63,060 nucleotides of DNA from an uncultured Lachnospiraceae bacterium (GTDB taxonomy: Bacteria; Bacillota; Clostridia; Lachnospirales; Lachnospiraceae). The position numbers and the translations under genes are program-made. Positions 1-8,686 of this stretch are shown in pieces; the first letter of the stretch is position 1, and every line of letters begins with the position of its first letter. The stretch spans positions 1-63,060 of the forward strand of contig CAKRYR010000013.1 of NCBI GenBank assembly GCA_934432595.1. The letters run 5' to 3'. Under the pieces are notes generated by a model. That model saw only the letters and a list, made by a program, of their open reading frames with translations, did no database searches and was not told the origin of the DNA.

Positions 1-123
1 AATATAAATCTTCAAATCTGTTTACTAATGAAAATGTAAAAATGAAAATCTGTCTACTACAATTTATAGAAAAACAAGTCCTACAAATTCTTGACTAAAC
101 TAAAGCTTCGCGAGATTTATACA

Positions 124-271
124 GTTTTATACAAATTTGCCAGTCCAAAGTGCACTTGAACACTGTTTTAGACTGGCATTTTCCTTTATTTTTCAACGTT
201 TTATACAATTTTGCCAGTCCAAACAAGTTCTCTGCTTATTTTTAGACTGGCATTCGAGTTAAGTTTGTATA
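124..271. repeat. 74-bp direct repeat, two copies, each with a hairpin
   Basis: The block starting GTTTTATACAA at 124 recurs at 198, an offset of 74 bases. Each copy contains the arms TGCCAGTCCAAA and TTTAGACTGGCA (138-149 with 167-178, and 212-223 with 241-252), which pair with one mismatch. The stretch before 344 has no other feature apart from a TATACCGTCACT motif near 291-303 that recurs near 56350. Confidence 0.75.
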
Positions 272-343
272 TTAGTAACTATATAAAATTTTTATACCGT
301 CACTCTAAAATCACCCTAAATAGAAAATATACTTATTGGAGTT

Positions 344-1038
344 ATGTCAGATACACATTATTTCTCCAAGTCTTTATATGGCGATTGTAAAGATTTTGAG
401 ATTGAGGTAAATTCAGATAGAAAAATGATTTGCGAATATTCGAACACGATATATAAAAAGTATTAATTATATAAATCAAGGAACTGGCGAGAAAATCACC
501 AATTTATCAGAATATAGTAAGAAATATATTCTTACTGAACAATCTATAAAAACAATGATTTCTAAGAAAATTGTTACACCTATAATAGATAAAATTATAG
601 CTAGTGGCGGAACGAAGAAGTATGTAGCAAATCTATTAGAGGTTGATAAAACTAATCGTATAATGTTAGATGAATTATTAGAAGATAAAAAGCCCCCTAT
701 CCAATTATATATTGATATGGATATGATTGAAAATAAATTATTGGATAATATATATAATCTATTTAGCAGGAGAGGAAATAAGTCCACAGTGGGTTGATGA
801 TTATTTGAAAAATATAAAGCAGACAGATGCATTAGAAAAAATAGTAAAGCGAGTATTAATACGTAGTAATAAAAAGCTTAGGACTATACTATCAAAAATC
901 AAACTAGACACTAAAGAAATAATACAAAAAGGAAATAATGGATTTAGAACAAAGTTGGTATATGATTTAGCTTATGGATTGTGTAATGATACTAATTATA
1001 TAGAGGATAACAATATTAGTATTAATATTAAAATTTGA
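344..1038 (+). pseudogene. Frameshifted unknown gene
   Basis: This looks like one gene broken by two frame changes. A GGAG before the ATG at 344 opens a frame beginning MSDTHYFSKS that stops near 466. A second frame without its own good start continues through KITNLSEYSKKYILTEQ to about 780. A third frame carries AGEEISPQWVDDYLKNIKQ to the stop at 1038. The pieces abut with little overlap and have the same Lys/Ile/Asn-rich composition, so a single protein of about 230 residues is likely. I do not recognise the family. Two sequencing errors would give the same picture. Confidence 0.55.
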
Positions 1039-1069
1039 AATGCATAATAGGTTTGGAAAAAACTATTTC

Positions 1070-1098
1070 TTGACAATTATGAATATTTAATCTAGTAT
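1070..1098 (+). promoter_or_regulatory. SigmaA-type promoter of the valS T-box leader
   Basis: A perfect TTGACA at 1070-1075 is followed after 17 bases by TAGTAT at 1093-1098. It sits about 30 bases ahead of the T-box leader, as expected for its promoter. Confidence 0.7.
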
Positions 1099-1124
1099 TA
1101 TATAGGTAATTTAAATAGTAAAAA

Positions 1125-1372
1125 CGTTGAAAAAGAGGAGTAAATATATTGATGCTTTACAGAGAAAATGACATAGCTGAGAGTCATTAAGATAGATATA
1201 TTGAAGGTAGCTTTGGAGTTTTATTTCTGAAGATTATATATTGTGTAAGAAATAACGGTTAGCCCCGTTAAAAGCTATAAAGGTGATATAAAATCTATAG
1301 CATAATAGAGTTATATTATAAATTAAGGTGGTAACGCGGTTCTTCGTCCTTAGGCGAATAATCGCGTTTTCT
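1125..1372 (+). promoter_or_regulatory. T-box leader, probably valine-specific
   Basis: The leader carries the hallmark T-box sequence AAGGTGGTAACGCGG at 1325-1339 and the downstream TTCGTCCTTA. The arms AACGCG (1333-1338) and CGCGTT (1363-1368), followed by T residues, form the terminator that competes with the antiterminator. On the 3' side of Stem I, GAAGGTAGCTTTGGAG (1204-1219) places GTA at 1207-1209 as the likely specifier codon, which matches valine and the downstream valS. Uncharged tRNA-Val should stabilise read-through into valS. Confidence 0.9.
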
Positions 1373-1373
1373 A

Positions 1374-1461
1374 TTCTAGAGACGCCTTACATAATTTTTA
1401 TTCTTGTGGATAATAAGTTTACGACGTAAAAATATATTATTATTCAAAATCGTCCCTAGAA
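1374..1461. repeat. Inverted-repeat element copy 1 (TTCTAGRGACG family)
   Basis: TTCTAGAGACG at 1374-1384 and CGTCCCTAGAA at 1451-1461 are inverted copies with one mismatch. They bound 66 bases that contain a small hairpin, TTTACG-A-CGTAAA. The element lies between the T-box terminator and the valS ribosome binding site, so it is transcribed in the valS mRNA. Confidence 0.6.
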
Positions 1462-1496
1462 TAAAATACACTAGAAAAAATATTGGAGGTTGAGAG

Positions 1497-4148
1497 ATGA
1501 AGAAGGATTTGGAGAAAACATATAATCCACATGATATTGAGGAAAGGACATATCAAAAGTGGATAGATAAGAAATATTTTCATGCTGAGGTGGATAGAAG
1601 TAAAAAACCATTTACTATCGTAATGCCACCACCAAATATAACAGGTAAGTTGCATATGGGACATGCACTTGATAATACAATGCAAGATATATTGACAAGA
1701 TATAAAAGAATGCAAGGATATAATGCACTATGGGTTTCAGGAACTGACCATGCAAGTATATCTACAGAAGTAAAAGTAATAGACCAATTAAAAAAAGAAG
1801 GAATTGATAAAGAAGAACTAGGAAGAGAAGGATTCCTAAAAAGAACATGGCAATGGAAAGAAGAATATGGCGGAACAATTACTAGCCAATTAAGAAAACT
1901 AGGATCATCATGTGATTGGGATAGAGAAAGATTCACAATGGATGAAGGATGCTCTAAAGCAGTTGAAGAAGCATTCTGTAAACTTCATGACAAAGGACTA
2001 ATTTATAAAGGTTCAAGAATAATAAACTGGTGTCCAGTATGTCAAACATCTATATCAGATGCAGAAGTTGAGCATGAAGAGCAAGAAGGACATTTTTGGC
2101 ATATAAAATATCCTATCGTAGGAGAGGATAATCAATTTGTTGAGATAGCAACAACAAGACCAGAGACACTACTTGGAGATAGTGCTGTTGCAGTACATCC
2201 AGATGATGAAAGATATAAACATTTAATTGGTAAAAATGTTATTTTGCCATTGGTAAATAGAGAAATACCTGTTGTTGCAGATTCATATGTTGATAAAGAA
2301 TTTGGTACAGGTGTTGTTAAGATTACTCCAGCACATGACCCTAATGACTTTGAAGTAGGTAAGAGACATAATCTTCCTGAGATAAATGTTATGAATGATG
2401 ATGCTACTATTAATGATAAAGGTGGCAAATATGCTGGAATGGATAGATATGAAGCTCGTAAGGCTATGGTAAAAGACCTTGATAATTTAGGATTATTAGT
2501 TAAAGTTGAAAAACACGTTCATAACGTAGGAACACATGATAGATGTGGAACAACTGTTGAACCATTTATAAAGCAACAATGGTTCGTAAAGATGGACGAA
2601 TTAATTAAGCCTGCAGCAGAAGCAGTGAAAAATGGTGATATTAAATTATTACCTGAAAGAATGGATAAAACATACTTCAATTGGACAGATAATATAAGAG
2701 ATTGGTGTATATCTAGACAGTTATGGTGGGGACATAGAATACCTGCATATTACTGCGAAAAATGTGGAGAAGTAATCGTTAAAGCAGGTGGAGCACCTGA
2801 GAAATGTCCTAAGTGTGGTGATACTCATTTTACTCAAGATGAAGATACATTAGATACTTGGTTTAGTTCAGCATTATGGCCATTTTCAACACTTGGTTGG
2901 CCAGATAAAACTGAAGAATTAGATTATTTCTATCCAACAGATGTATTAGTAACAGGATACGATATCATATTCTTCTGGGTTATAAGAATGATATTCTCAG
3001 GATATGAGCATATGGGAGAAAAACCATTTAACACTGTATTATTCCATGGACTTGTAAGGGATTCACAAGGTAGAAAGATGAGTAAATCTCTTGGAAATGG
3101 AATTGACCCATTAGAAGTTATAGATAAATATGGTGCAGATGCACTTAGACTTACTCTTATTACTGGTAATGCTCCAGGTAACGATATGCGTTACTATGAT
3201 GAGAGAGTTGAAGCTTCAAGAAATTTTGCTAATAAAGTATGGAATGCATCAAGATTTATAATGATGAATATTAATAAAGCAGAGGTTCCAGAAGAAATAG
3301 ACTTAAATACTTTAACTCAAGCAGATAAGTGGATTTTATCTAAGGTAAATAAATTAGCTAAAGAAGTAACAGCTAATATGGATAAATTTGAGCTAGGAAT
3401 TGCTGTACAGAAGGTTTATGACTTTATTTGGGAAGAATTCTGTGATTGGTATATTGAAATGGTTAAACCTAGATTGTATAATGATAATGATAGCACAAAA
3501 CAAGCTGCATTATGGACATTGAATACAGTATTGATTAACTCATTAAAATTATTACATCCATATATGCCATTTGTTACAGAGGAAATATTCTGTAATTTAC
3601 AAGATAAAGAAGAATCAATAATGATTTCTTCATGGCCAGAATATAGAGAAGATTATAATTTTGAAACTGATGAAGAAGCAGTTGAGATAATTAAAGCAGC
3701 AGTTAAGAGTATTAGAAATGTAAGAACTAGCATGAATGTTCCACCAAGTAAGAAGGCTACTGTGATTGTTGTATCAGAATCTGAAAAGGTTAGAAATATA
3801 TTTGATAACAGTAGAAGTTTCTTTGCAACATTAGGATATGCTAGTGAAGTTAAGATTCAAGATAACAAAGATGGAATAGATAAGGATGCTGTATCAGCAG
3901 TTATTCCTGAGGCAACTATATATATTCCATTTGCAGAATTAGTTGATATAGAAAAGGAAATCGAAAGACTTAACAAAGAAAAGACTAGATTAGAAGGTGA
4001 ACTTAAGAGAGTTAATGGCATGTTAAGCAACGAAAGATTCATTAGTAAGGCACCTCAAAGCAAAGTAGATGAGGAAAAGGCTAAACTTGACAAGTACACT
4101 AATATGATGGAACAAGTTGTAGAAAGATTAGCTAGCTTAGGTAAATAA
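1497..4148 (+). CDS. valS: Valyl-tRNA synthetase
   Basis: This class I synthetase charges tRNA-Val in the cytoplasm and edits mischarged threonine. The sequence shows the HIGH-type motif HMGH at residues 53-56, the KMSKS loop at 527-531, zinc-binding Cys pairs (CEKCGE and CPKCGD) before KMSKS, an anticodon-binding domain and the C-terminal coiled-coil arm rich in Lys/Glu that is typical of ValRS. The length of 883 residues is normal for the family. The ATG follows GGAGG with good spacing. Expression should be governed by the valine T-box upstream. Confidence 0.98.
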   Translation: MKKDLEKTYNPHDIEERTYQKWIDKKYFHAEVDRSKKPFTIVMPPPNITGKLHMGHALDNTMQDILTRYKRMQGYNALWVSGTDHASISTEVKVIDQLKKEGIDKEELGREGFLKRTWQWKEEYGGTITSQLRKLGSSCDWDRERFTMDEGCSKAVEEAFCKLHDKGLIYKGSRIINWCPVCQTSISDAEVEHEEQEGHFWHIKYPIVGEDNQFVEIATTRPETLLGDSAVAVHPDDERYKHLIGKNVILPLVNREIPVVADSYVDKEFGTGVVKITPAHDPNDFEVGKRHNLPEINVMNDDATINDKGGKYAGMDRYEARKAMVKDLDNLGLLVKVEKHVHNVGTHDRCGTTVEPFIKQQWFVKMDELIKPAAEAVKNGDIKLLPERMDKTYFNWTDNIRDWCISRQLWWGHRIPAYYCEKCGEVIVKAGGAPEKCPKCGDTHFTQDEDTLDTWFSSALWPFSTLGWPDKTEELDYFYPTDVLVTGYDIIFFWVIRMIFSGYEHMGEKPFNTVLFHGLVRDSQGRKMSKSLGNGIDPLEVIDKYGADALRLTLITGNAPGNDMRYYDERVEASRNFANKVWNASRFIMMNINKAEVPEEIDLNTLTQADKWILSKVNKLAKEVTANMDKFELGIAVQKVYDFIWEEFCDWYIEMVKPRLYNDNDSTKQAALWTLNTVLINSLKLLHPYMPFVTEEIFCNLQDKEESIMISSWPEYREDYNFETDEEAVEIIKAAVKSIRNVRTSMNVPPSKKATVIVVSESEKVRNIFDNSRSFFATLGYASEVKIQDNKDGIDKDAVSAVIPEATIYIPFAELVDIEKEIERLNKEKTRLEGELKRVNGMLSNERFISKAPQSKVDEEKAKLDKYTNMMEQVVERLASLGK

Positions 4149-4183
4149 GTTATATTGTTCGATGAGATACTCATTAATAAATA

Positions 4184-4235
4184 TACTCTTGGAGTCTATT
4201 GAATAAAAATAAACATTCAATAGATTCTGAGAGTA
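4184..4235 (+). terminator. valS-hprK intergenic hairpin
   Basis: Arms at 4184-4204 (TACTCTTGGAGTCTATTGAAT) and 4215-4235 pair over about 20 bases with few mismatches and a 10-base loop. No T-tract follows, so this may be a processing or attenuation site and not a full terminator. Confidence 0.5.
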
Positions 4236-4263
4236 CATATAAATAAGAGTATGGAGGAAAAAA

Positions 4264-5190
4264 ATGAATAAAGTAAAATTAACAAGTTTAATTGAAAAAA
4301 TGGAGTTAACTAATTGTACACCAGATGTTGATTTAGAGAGCATTGAGGTAACACAAACTGATGTTAATAGACCCGCATTACAGTTAGCTGAATTCTTTGA
4401 TTATTTTGATTCAGATAGAATTCAAATAATCGGTAATGTGGAGCATGCTTATTTAAGAAAGCAGACTAAGGAAAAGTATATGGAGATTATGGGAAGACTG
4501 TTGGAATATAATATTCCATGTGTAGTTTTCTGTAGAAATCTTGACATTGAGCCAGATTTAATTGTTGCTGCAACAGAACATAGTATACCAATTCTTAAAA
4601 CAGAAATGACTACATCAGCTTTTATGGCAGAAGTAATTAGATGGTTAAATGTAGAGATGGCTCCTAAAATTACTATTCATGGTGTACTTGTAGACGTATA
4701 TGGCGAAGGTGTACTTATTATGGGAGAAAGTGGAATAGGTAAAAGTGAGGCAGCTCTTGAACTAATAAAACGTGGACATAGACTTGTGTCAGATGACGTA
4801 GTAGTAATCAAAAAAGTAAGTGATGATACCCTAATCGGTACTGCACCAGATATAACACGTCACTTTATAGAACTTAGAGGTATAGGAATAATTGATGTTA
4901 AGACACTATTCGGTGTTGAAAGCGTTAAAAATACCCAATCAATAAACTTAGCAATAATGCTAGAAGAATGGGATAAAGAACAAGAATATGATAGACTTGG
5001 ACTAGAAGAACAATATACAGAATTCTTAGGAAATAAAGTAGTATGTCATAAAATACCTATAAGACCAGGTAGAAATCTTGCAATTATAGTAGAATCAGCA
5101 GCAGTAAACTATAGACAAAAGAAAATGGGTTATAACGCTGCAAGAGAACTATATAATCGAGTAACTAACAATATAGGAAAACATGATTAA
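4264..5190 (+). CDS. hprK: HPr kinase/phosphorylase
   Basis: HprK phosphorylates HPr and Crh on Ser46 and reverses this with phosphate, and so sets carbon catabolite repression in Firmicutes. The C-terminal kinase domain has the P-loop GESGIGKS at residues 154-161, followed by the family signature around LVSDDVVVI. The N-terminal half is the usual HprK domain. The length of 308 residues is standard. An ATG with GGAGG upstream sets the start. The likely partner is the Crh-like HPr encoded about 4.5 kb downstream, which keeps Ser46. Confidence 0.97.
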   Translation: MNKVKLTSLIEKMELTNCTPDVDLESIEVTQTDVNRPALQLAEFFDYFDSDRIQIIGNVEHAYLRKQTKEKYMEIMGRLLEYNIPCVVFCRNLDIEPDLIVAATEHSIPILKTEMTTSAFMAEVIRWLNVEMAPKITIHGVLVDVYGEGVLIMGESGIGKSEAALELIKRGHRLVSDDVVVIKKVSDDTLIGTAPDITRHFIELRGIGIIDVKTLFGVESVKNTQSINLAIMLEEWDKEQEYDRLGLEEQYTEFLGNKVVCHKIPIRPGRNLAIIVESAAVNYRQKKMGYNAARELYNRVTNNIGKHD

Positions 5191-5437
5191 ATATATTTAT
5201 TTTTATTTAATAAGATATGATGCAAAATGAAAAAATAGTAAGATAAAAGTACAATAATTATTTTTAGAATATATATTTAGTAAAGAATAATATTAATTTA
5301 GGAATAAATATTTTTTAAAATTGATGTTAATTTAGATAGAGTTATATATATATTAATATTATAATTTGAATAATTTAAATAAAGTTTATATAAAAAATTG
5401 AATTATAGTAGATAATATTATTTTTTACCTTAAATTT

Positions 5438-5610
5438 AATTAGGATAAGATTTTAGCAAATTTATAATCATTTTTTCTATATTTGCGTGCCTTGGCACTT
5501 AGCGAACACAAGATGATAATCGAAGTGTGAGCTTAGTACCACTAGGCAAAGCAATGAAGCGAAAGCGTTAGAAAAAATGATTATAAAACTTGCTAAAATC
5601 GCCCCTAGAA
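5438..5610. repeat. Inverted-repeat element copy 2 with structured core
   Basis: A 31-base left arm (5449-5479) and a 32-base right arm (5569-5600) are inverted copies with two differences. The ends extend to TAGG on the left and CCCCTAGAA on the right. The core (5480-5568) contains a stem TGCCT...AGGCA, an inner stem ACAC/GTGT (5506-5509 with 5525-5528) around a 15-base loop, and GCGAAAGC, a GNRA-type mini-hairpin. The same core recurs at 56231-56320. Otherwise the 5191-5727 gap is AT-rich, with tandem repeats at its right end. Confidence 0.75.
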
Positions 5611-5696
5611 AAGCAAACCAAGTAAAGACTTAAGTAAACTGGACTAGAAAAGCAAACCAAGTAAAGACTTAAGTAAACTAGACTAGAAAAGCAAAA
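5605..5696. repeat. 39-bp tandem repeat upstream of glucokinase
   Basis: Units begin with CTAGAAAAGC at 5605, 5644 and 5683, a constant 39-base period. The first two units are nearly identical and the third is cut after about 14 bases, followed by another CTAGAAAAGC. The unit start coincides with the CCTAGAA end of the inverted-repeat element next to it. Confidence 0.85.
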
Positions 5697-5727
5697 CTAG
5701 AAAAGCCAAAAGAAAGGGAAAATAAAT

Positions 5728-6672
5728 ATGTCAAAACATTGCTTTGGAGTGGATATAGGAGGAACAACAATTAAAATGGGGTTGTTTACGCAGGAATGTA
5801 CATTGGTAGAAAAATGGGAGATACCAACAGATAAAACTGATTCTGGGAAAAATATTCTTATAGATGTTGCTAAGGCAATTGAAAATAAAATGACAGAAAA
5901 AAATATAACAAAAGAAGACATAGTGGGAATAGGTATAGGAGTGCCTGGCCCTGTTAATAGAGATAATGTTGTATTAAAATGCGTAAACTTAGGATGGGGG
6001 ATATTTAAAGTAGGTGAAGAAGTAACAAAACTTACAGGAATCTCAAATGTTAAAGTTGGAAACGATGCTAATGTTGCAGCTTTAGGAGAAGCTTCAATGG
6101 CTGGAAAAAGTGGTTATTCAGATATGGTTATGCTTACACTTGGAACAGGTGTAGGTGGAGGAGTAATCCTTAATGGTAAAATCCTTGCAGGAACTAATGG
6201 AGCAGCAGGAGAATTAGGACATATTCAAGTTAGATTTGATGAAGAAGATTGTTGTGGATGTGGTAAAAAAGGTTGTCTAGAGCAATATGCATCAGCAACA
6301 GGAATTGTAAAAGAAGCTAAGAGATATTTGAAATCTAATAATGATGAAACTAGGTTAAGAAATATAGATAATTTAACAGCAAAAGATATATTTGATTTAG
6401 CTAAAGAAAGAGACCAAGTAAGTCTTAAATTAGTTGATCAATTAGGAATGTATCTTGGAACAGCATGTTCACATATTGCAAGTGTAGTAGATCCACAAGC
6501 ATTTGTTATAGGTGGAGGCGTATCAAGAGCAGGTAATATTTTAATTGAAAATATAGTAAAATATTATGAAAAATATGCGATGGAACCATTAAGAGGTAAA
6601 CCTTTTGAATTAGCTAAATTGGGAAATGATGCTGGAATATATGGTTGTGCTAAAATGGTGTTAGATTGTTAG
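5728..6672 (+). CDS. glcK: ROK-family glucokinase
   Basis: This is predicted to phosphorylate glucose with ATP in the cytoplasm. The sequence shows the N-terminal ATP-binding motif DIGGTT at residues 9-14, the ROK signature in the middle (GVGGGVILNGKI, GAAGELGH), and the zinc-binding cluster C175-C176-G-C178 with C183 typical of bacterial ROK kinases. The length of 314 residues fits. ROK proteins include repressors, but there is no N-terminal helix-turn-helix here, so an enzyme is favoured. Its place between hprK and murB suits a sugar-handling role. Confidence 0.93.
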   Translation: MSKHCFGVDIGGTTIKMGLFTQECTLVEKWEIPTDKTDSGKNILIDVAKAIENKMTEKNITKEDIVGIGIGVPGPVNRDNVVLKCVNLGWGIFKVGEEVTKLTGISNVKVGNDANVAALGEASMAGKSGYSDMVMLTLGTGVGGGVILNGKILAGTNGAAGELGHIQVRFDEEDCCGCGKKGCLEQYASATGIVKEAKRYLKSNNDETRLRNIDNLTAKDIFDLAKERDQVSLKLVDQLGMYLGTACSHIASVVDPQAFVIGGGVSRAGNILIENIVKYYEKYAMEPLRGKPFELAKLGNDAGIYGCAKMVLDC

Positions 6673-6739
6673 GGTTAACTGCTAATCTAAGGTTGAACTT
6701 TTATGTTAGGTTAGTCGAACAATTTGCTGGAGGATAGCG

Positions 6740-7669
6740 ATGAATAAACTAGAGATTTATGATTTAATAAGTGAAATTGTTGGTAAAGAGAATATTAGAT
6801 TAGATGAGCTAATGAGTAAACATACTACATTTAAGGTAGGCGGAACAGCAGATGTATTTGTAACACCAACAACAATTGATTCTATAAAGCAAGTAATTAA
6901 TCTATGTAAAAAAGAAAATATAGAATATTATGTCATTGGAAAGGGAAGTAACCTTTTAGTTGGAGATAATGGTTATAGAGGGGTAATTATTTGCATTTAT
7001 AACACACTTGACAATGTTAGTGTAGTAGAAGATAATGAAAATATGAGTTTAGTAACGGCAGGTGCAGGAATTACATTAAGTAAATTAGCTAATGTCATTG
7101 CAGATAATGAATTGGAAGGATTTGAATTTGCATCAGGAATTCCGGGAACACTAGGTGGAGCTGTTACTATGAATGCAGGGGCATACGGCGGTGAAATAAA
7201 GGATTGTATAGTCTCGGCGACAGTTATCGATAATGATGGTAACGTTATTACGATAGATAGAGATAATTTGGATTTAAGTTATAGGCATAGTATAGTTATG
7301 GAGAAAAAATATATTGTGTTAGAAGCAACATTTAGATTTGCTAAGGGCAATGAAAAAGCTATACGAGATAAAATGTTAGATTTAAATATGAGAAGAAAAG
7401 AAAAACAGCCATTGGAATATCCAAGTGCTGGAAGTACATTTAAAAGACCAGAAGGATATTTTGCTGGAAAATTAATTATGGATTCAGGATTGGCAGGATA
7501 TACAGTTGGAGGAGCATGTGTATCAACTAAACATTGTGGTTTTGTAATAAATAAAGATAATGCAACTGCTAATGATATTAGAAATTTAATGACTAATATA
7601 GATTCAATAGTATTTAAAAAATATGGTGTTCATTTAGAACCAGAAGTTCGTATGTTAGGAGAGTTTTAA
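6740..7669 (+). CDS. murB: UDP-N-acetylenolpyruvoylglucosamine reductase
   Basis: MurB is a FAD enzyme that reduces UDP-GlcNAc-enolpyruvate to UDP-MurNAc in peptidoglycan precursor synthesis. FAD-binding motifs are visible (GKGSNLLVGD and EFASGIPGTLGGAVTMNAGA). The catalytic region YPSAGSTFKRPEG, around residues 227-239, holds the active-site Ser, and the C-terminus carries the conserved Glu in HLEPEVRMLG. The 309-residue length is that of the type II enzyme. GGAGG precedes the ATG. Confidence 0.97.
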   Translation: MNKLEIYDLISEIVGKENIRLDELMSKHTTFKVGGTADVFVTPTTIDSIKQVINLCKKENIEYYVIGKGSNLLVGDNGYRGVIICIYNTLDNVSVVEDNENMSLVTAGAGITLSKLANVIADNELEGFEFASGIPGTLGGAVTMNAGAYGGEIKDCIVSATVIDNDGNVITIDRDNLDLSYRHSIVMEKKYIVLEATFRFAKGNEKAIRDKMLDLNMRRKEKQPLEYPSAGSTFKRPEGYFAGKLIMDSGLAGYTVGGACVSTKHCGFVINKDNATANDIRNLMTNIDSIVFKKYGVHLEPEVRMLGEF

Positions 7670-7781
7670 TTATTAATAGGAAATTGAGTTGTTACTCACG
7701 CGAAAGAGTAGCGAGTAGCTCTTTGTTATAAAGTAATATGATAGGATAATTATAATATTAAGGAATTTAGGCGGTGATAAA

Positions 7782-8657
7782 ATGCGAATTGTTATAGTAA
7801 CAGGAATGTCTGGTGCAGGAAAAAGTTCAGTATTGAAAATGTTAGAAGATGTAGGATATTTCTGTGTTGATAATATACCAATAGCATTAATTCCTAAATT
7901 TATATGTTTGTCAGCAGATAAACATATTGAAACTTTTAAAGTTGCTCTTGGGGTAGATATCAGAAGTGGTCACGCACTAGATGGATTAGATAAAATATTA
8001 GATGAGATTACAGAAGAGGGTTATGATTTTGAAATCTTGTATTTAGATGCAAGAACAGATGTATTAGTTAAGAGATATAAAGAAACGAGAAGAAATCATC
8101 CTTTATCTAGACAAGGTAGAGTGAATAATCTTATAGAAACAGAGCGACAGATGTTACATTTTTTAAAAGAAAGAGCAGATTATATAATTGATACATCAAC
8201 TCTACTTGTTAGAGAATTAAAGACAGAGATAGATAAAATATTTGTTAATAATCAAGAATTTAAGAATTTCTATATTACAGTTGTTTCATTTGGATTTAAG
8301 TATGGTATACCATCAGATGCAGATTTGGTATTTGATGTAAGATTTTTGCAAAATCCATTTTATATAGCTGAATTAAAACCACTTACTGGAAATGATAAAG
8401 AAGTATATGATTATGTTATGAATAGTAGTGGTGCAGAAGAATTTATGGAAAAATTAACAGATATGATTAAATTTTTGATTCCAAGATATAGGGAAGAAGG
8501 AAAAAATCAACTTATTATAGGAATAGGTTGCACAGGTGGTAAGCATAGATCTGTAACAATAGCAAATGCATTATATAATGCATTAAATAATTTAGATTAT
8601 GGTTTAAAAGTGGAGCATAGAGATATTCAGAAGGATGTTATACGTAAGAAACAATAA
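7782..8657 (+). CDS. rapZ: RapZ/YvcJ family nucleotide-binding protein
   Basis: This P-loop protein binds nucleotides. In E. coli RapZ is an RNA adaptor in GlmZ decay, and in Bacillus YvcJ affects competence; the clostridial role is unknown. The sequence shows the Walker A motif GMSGAGKS at residues 8-15, VGYFCVDNIP next to it, and the conserved C-terminal GIGCTGGKHRSV block. It is followed 29 bases later by whiA, as in many Firmicutes. The YvcK gene that lies between them in Bacillus is absent here. Confidence 0.95.
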   Translation: MRIVIVTGMSGAGKSSVLKMLEDVGYFCVDNIPIALIPKFICLSADKHIETFKVALGVDIRSGHALDGLDKILDEITEEGYDFEILYLDARTDVLVKRYKETRRNHPLSRQGRVNNLIETERQMLHFLKERADYIIDTSTLLVRELKTEIDKIFVNNQEFKNFYITVVSFGFKYGIPSDADLVFDVRFLQNPFYIAELKPLTGNDKEVYDYVMNSSGAEEFMEKLTDMIKFLIPRYREEGKNQLIIGIGCTGGKHRSVTIANALYNALNNLDYGLKVEHRDIQKDVIRKKQ

Positions 8658-8686
8658 GTTATTGTAGCTTATTATGGGGGATAAAG

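Noticed and set aside
476..832. Minus-strand ORF at the left edge
   Set aside because: It is antisense to the broken plus-strand gene, and no ribosome site or family pattern supports it.
5605..5696. CRISPR-like array
   Set aside because: The units are continuous with no unique spacers and only about two and a third copies.
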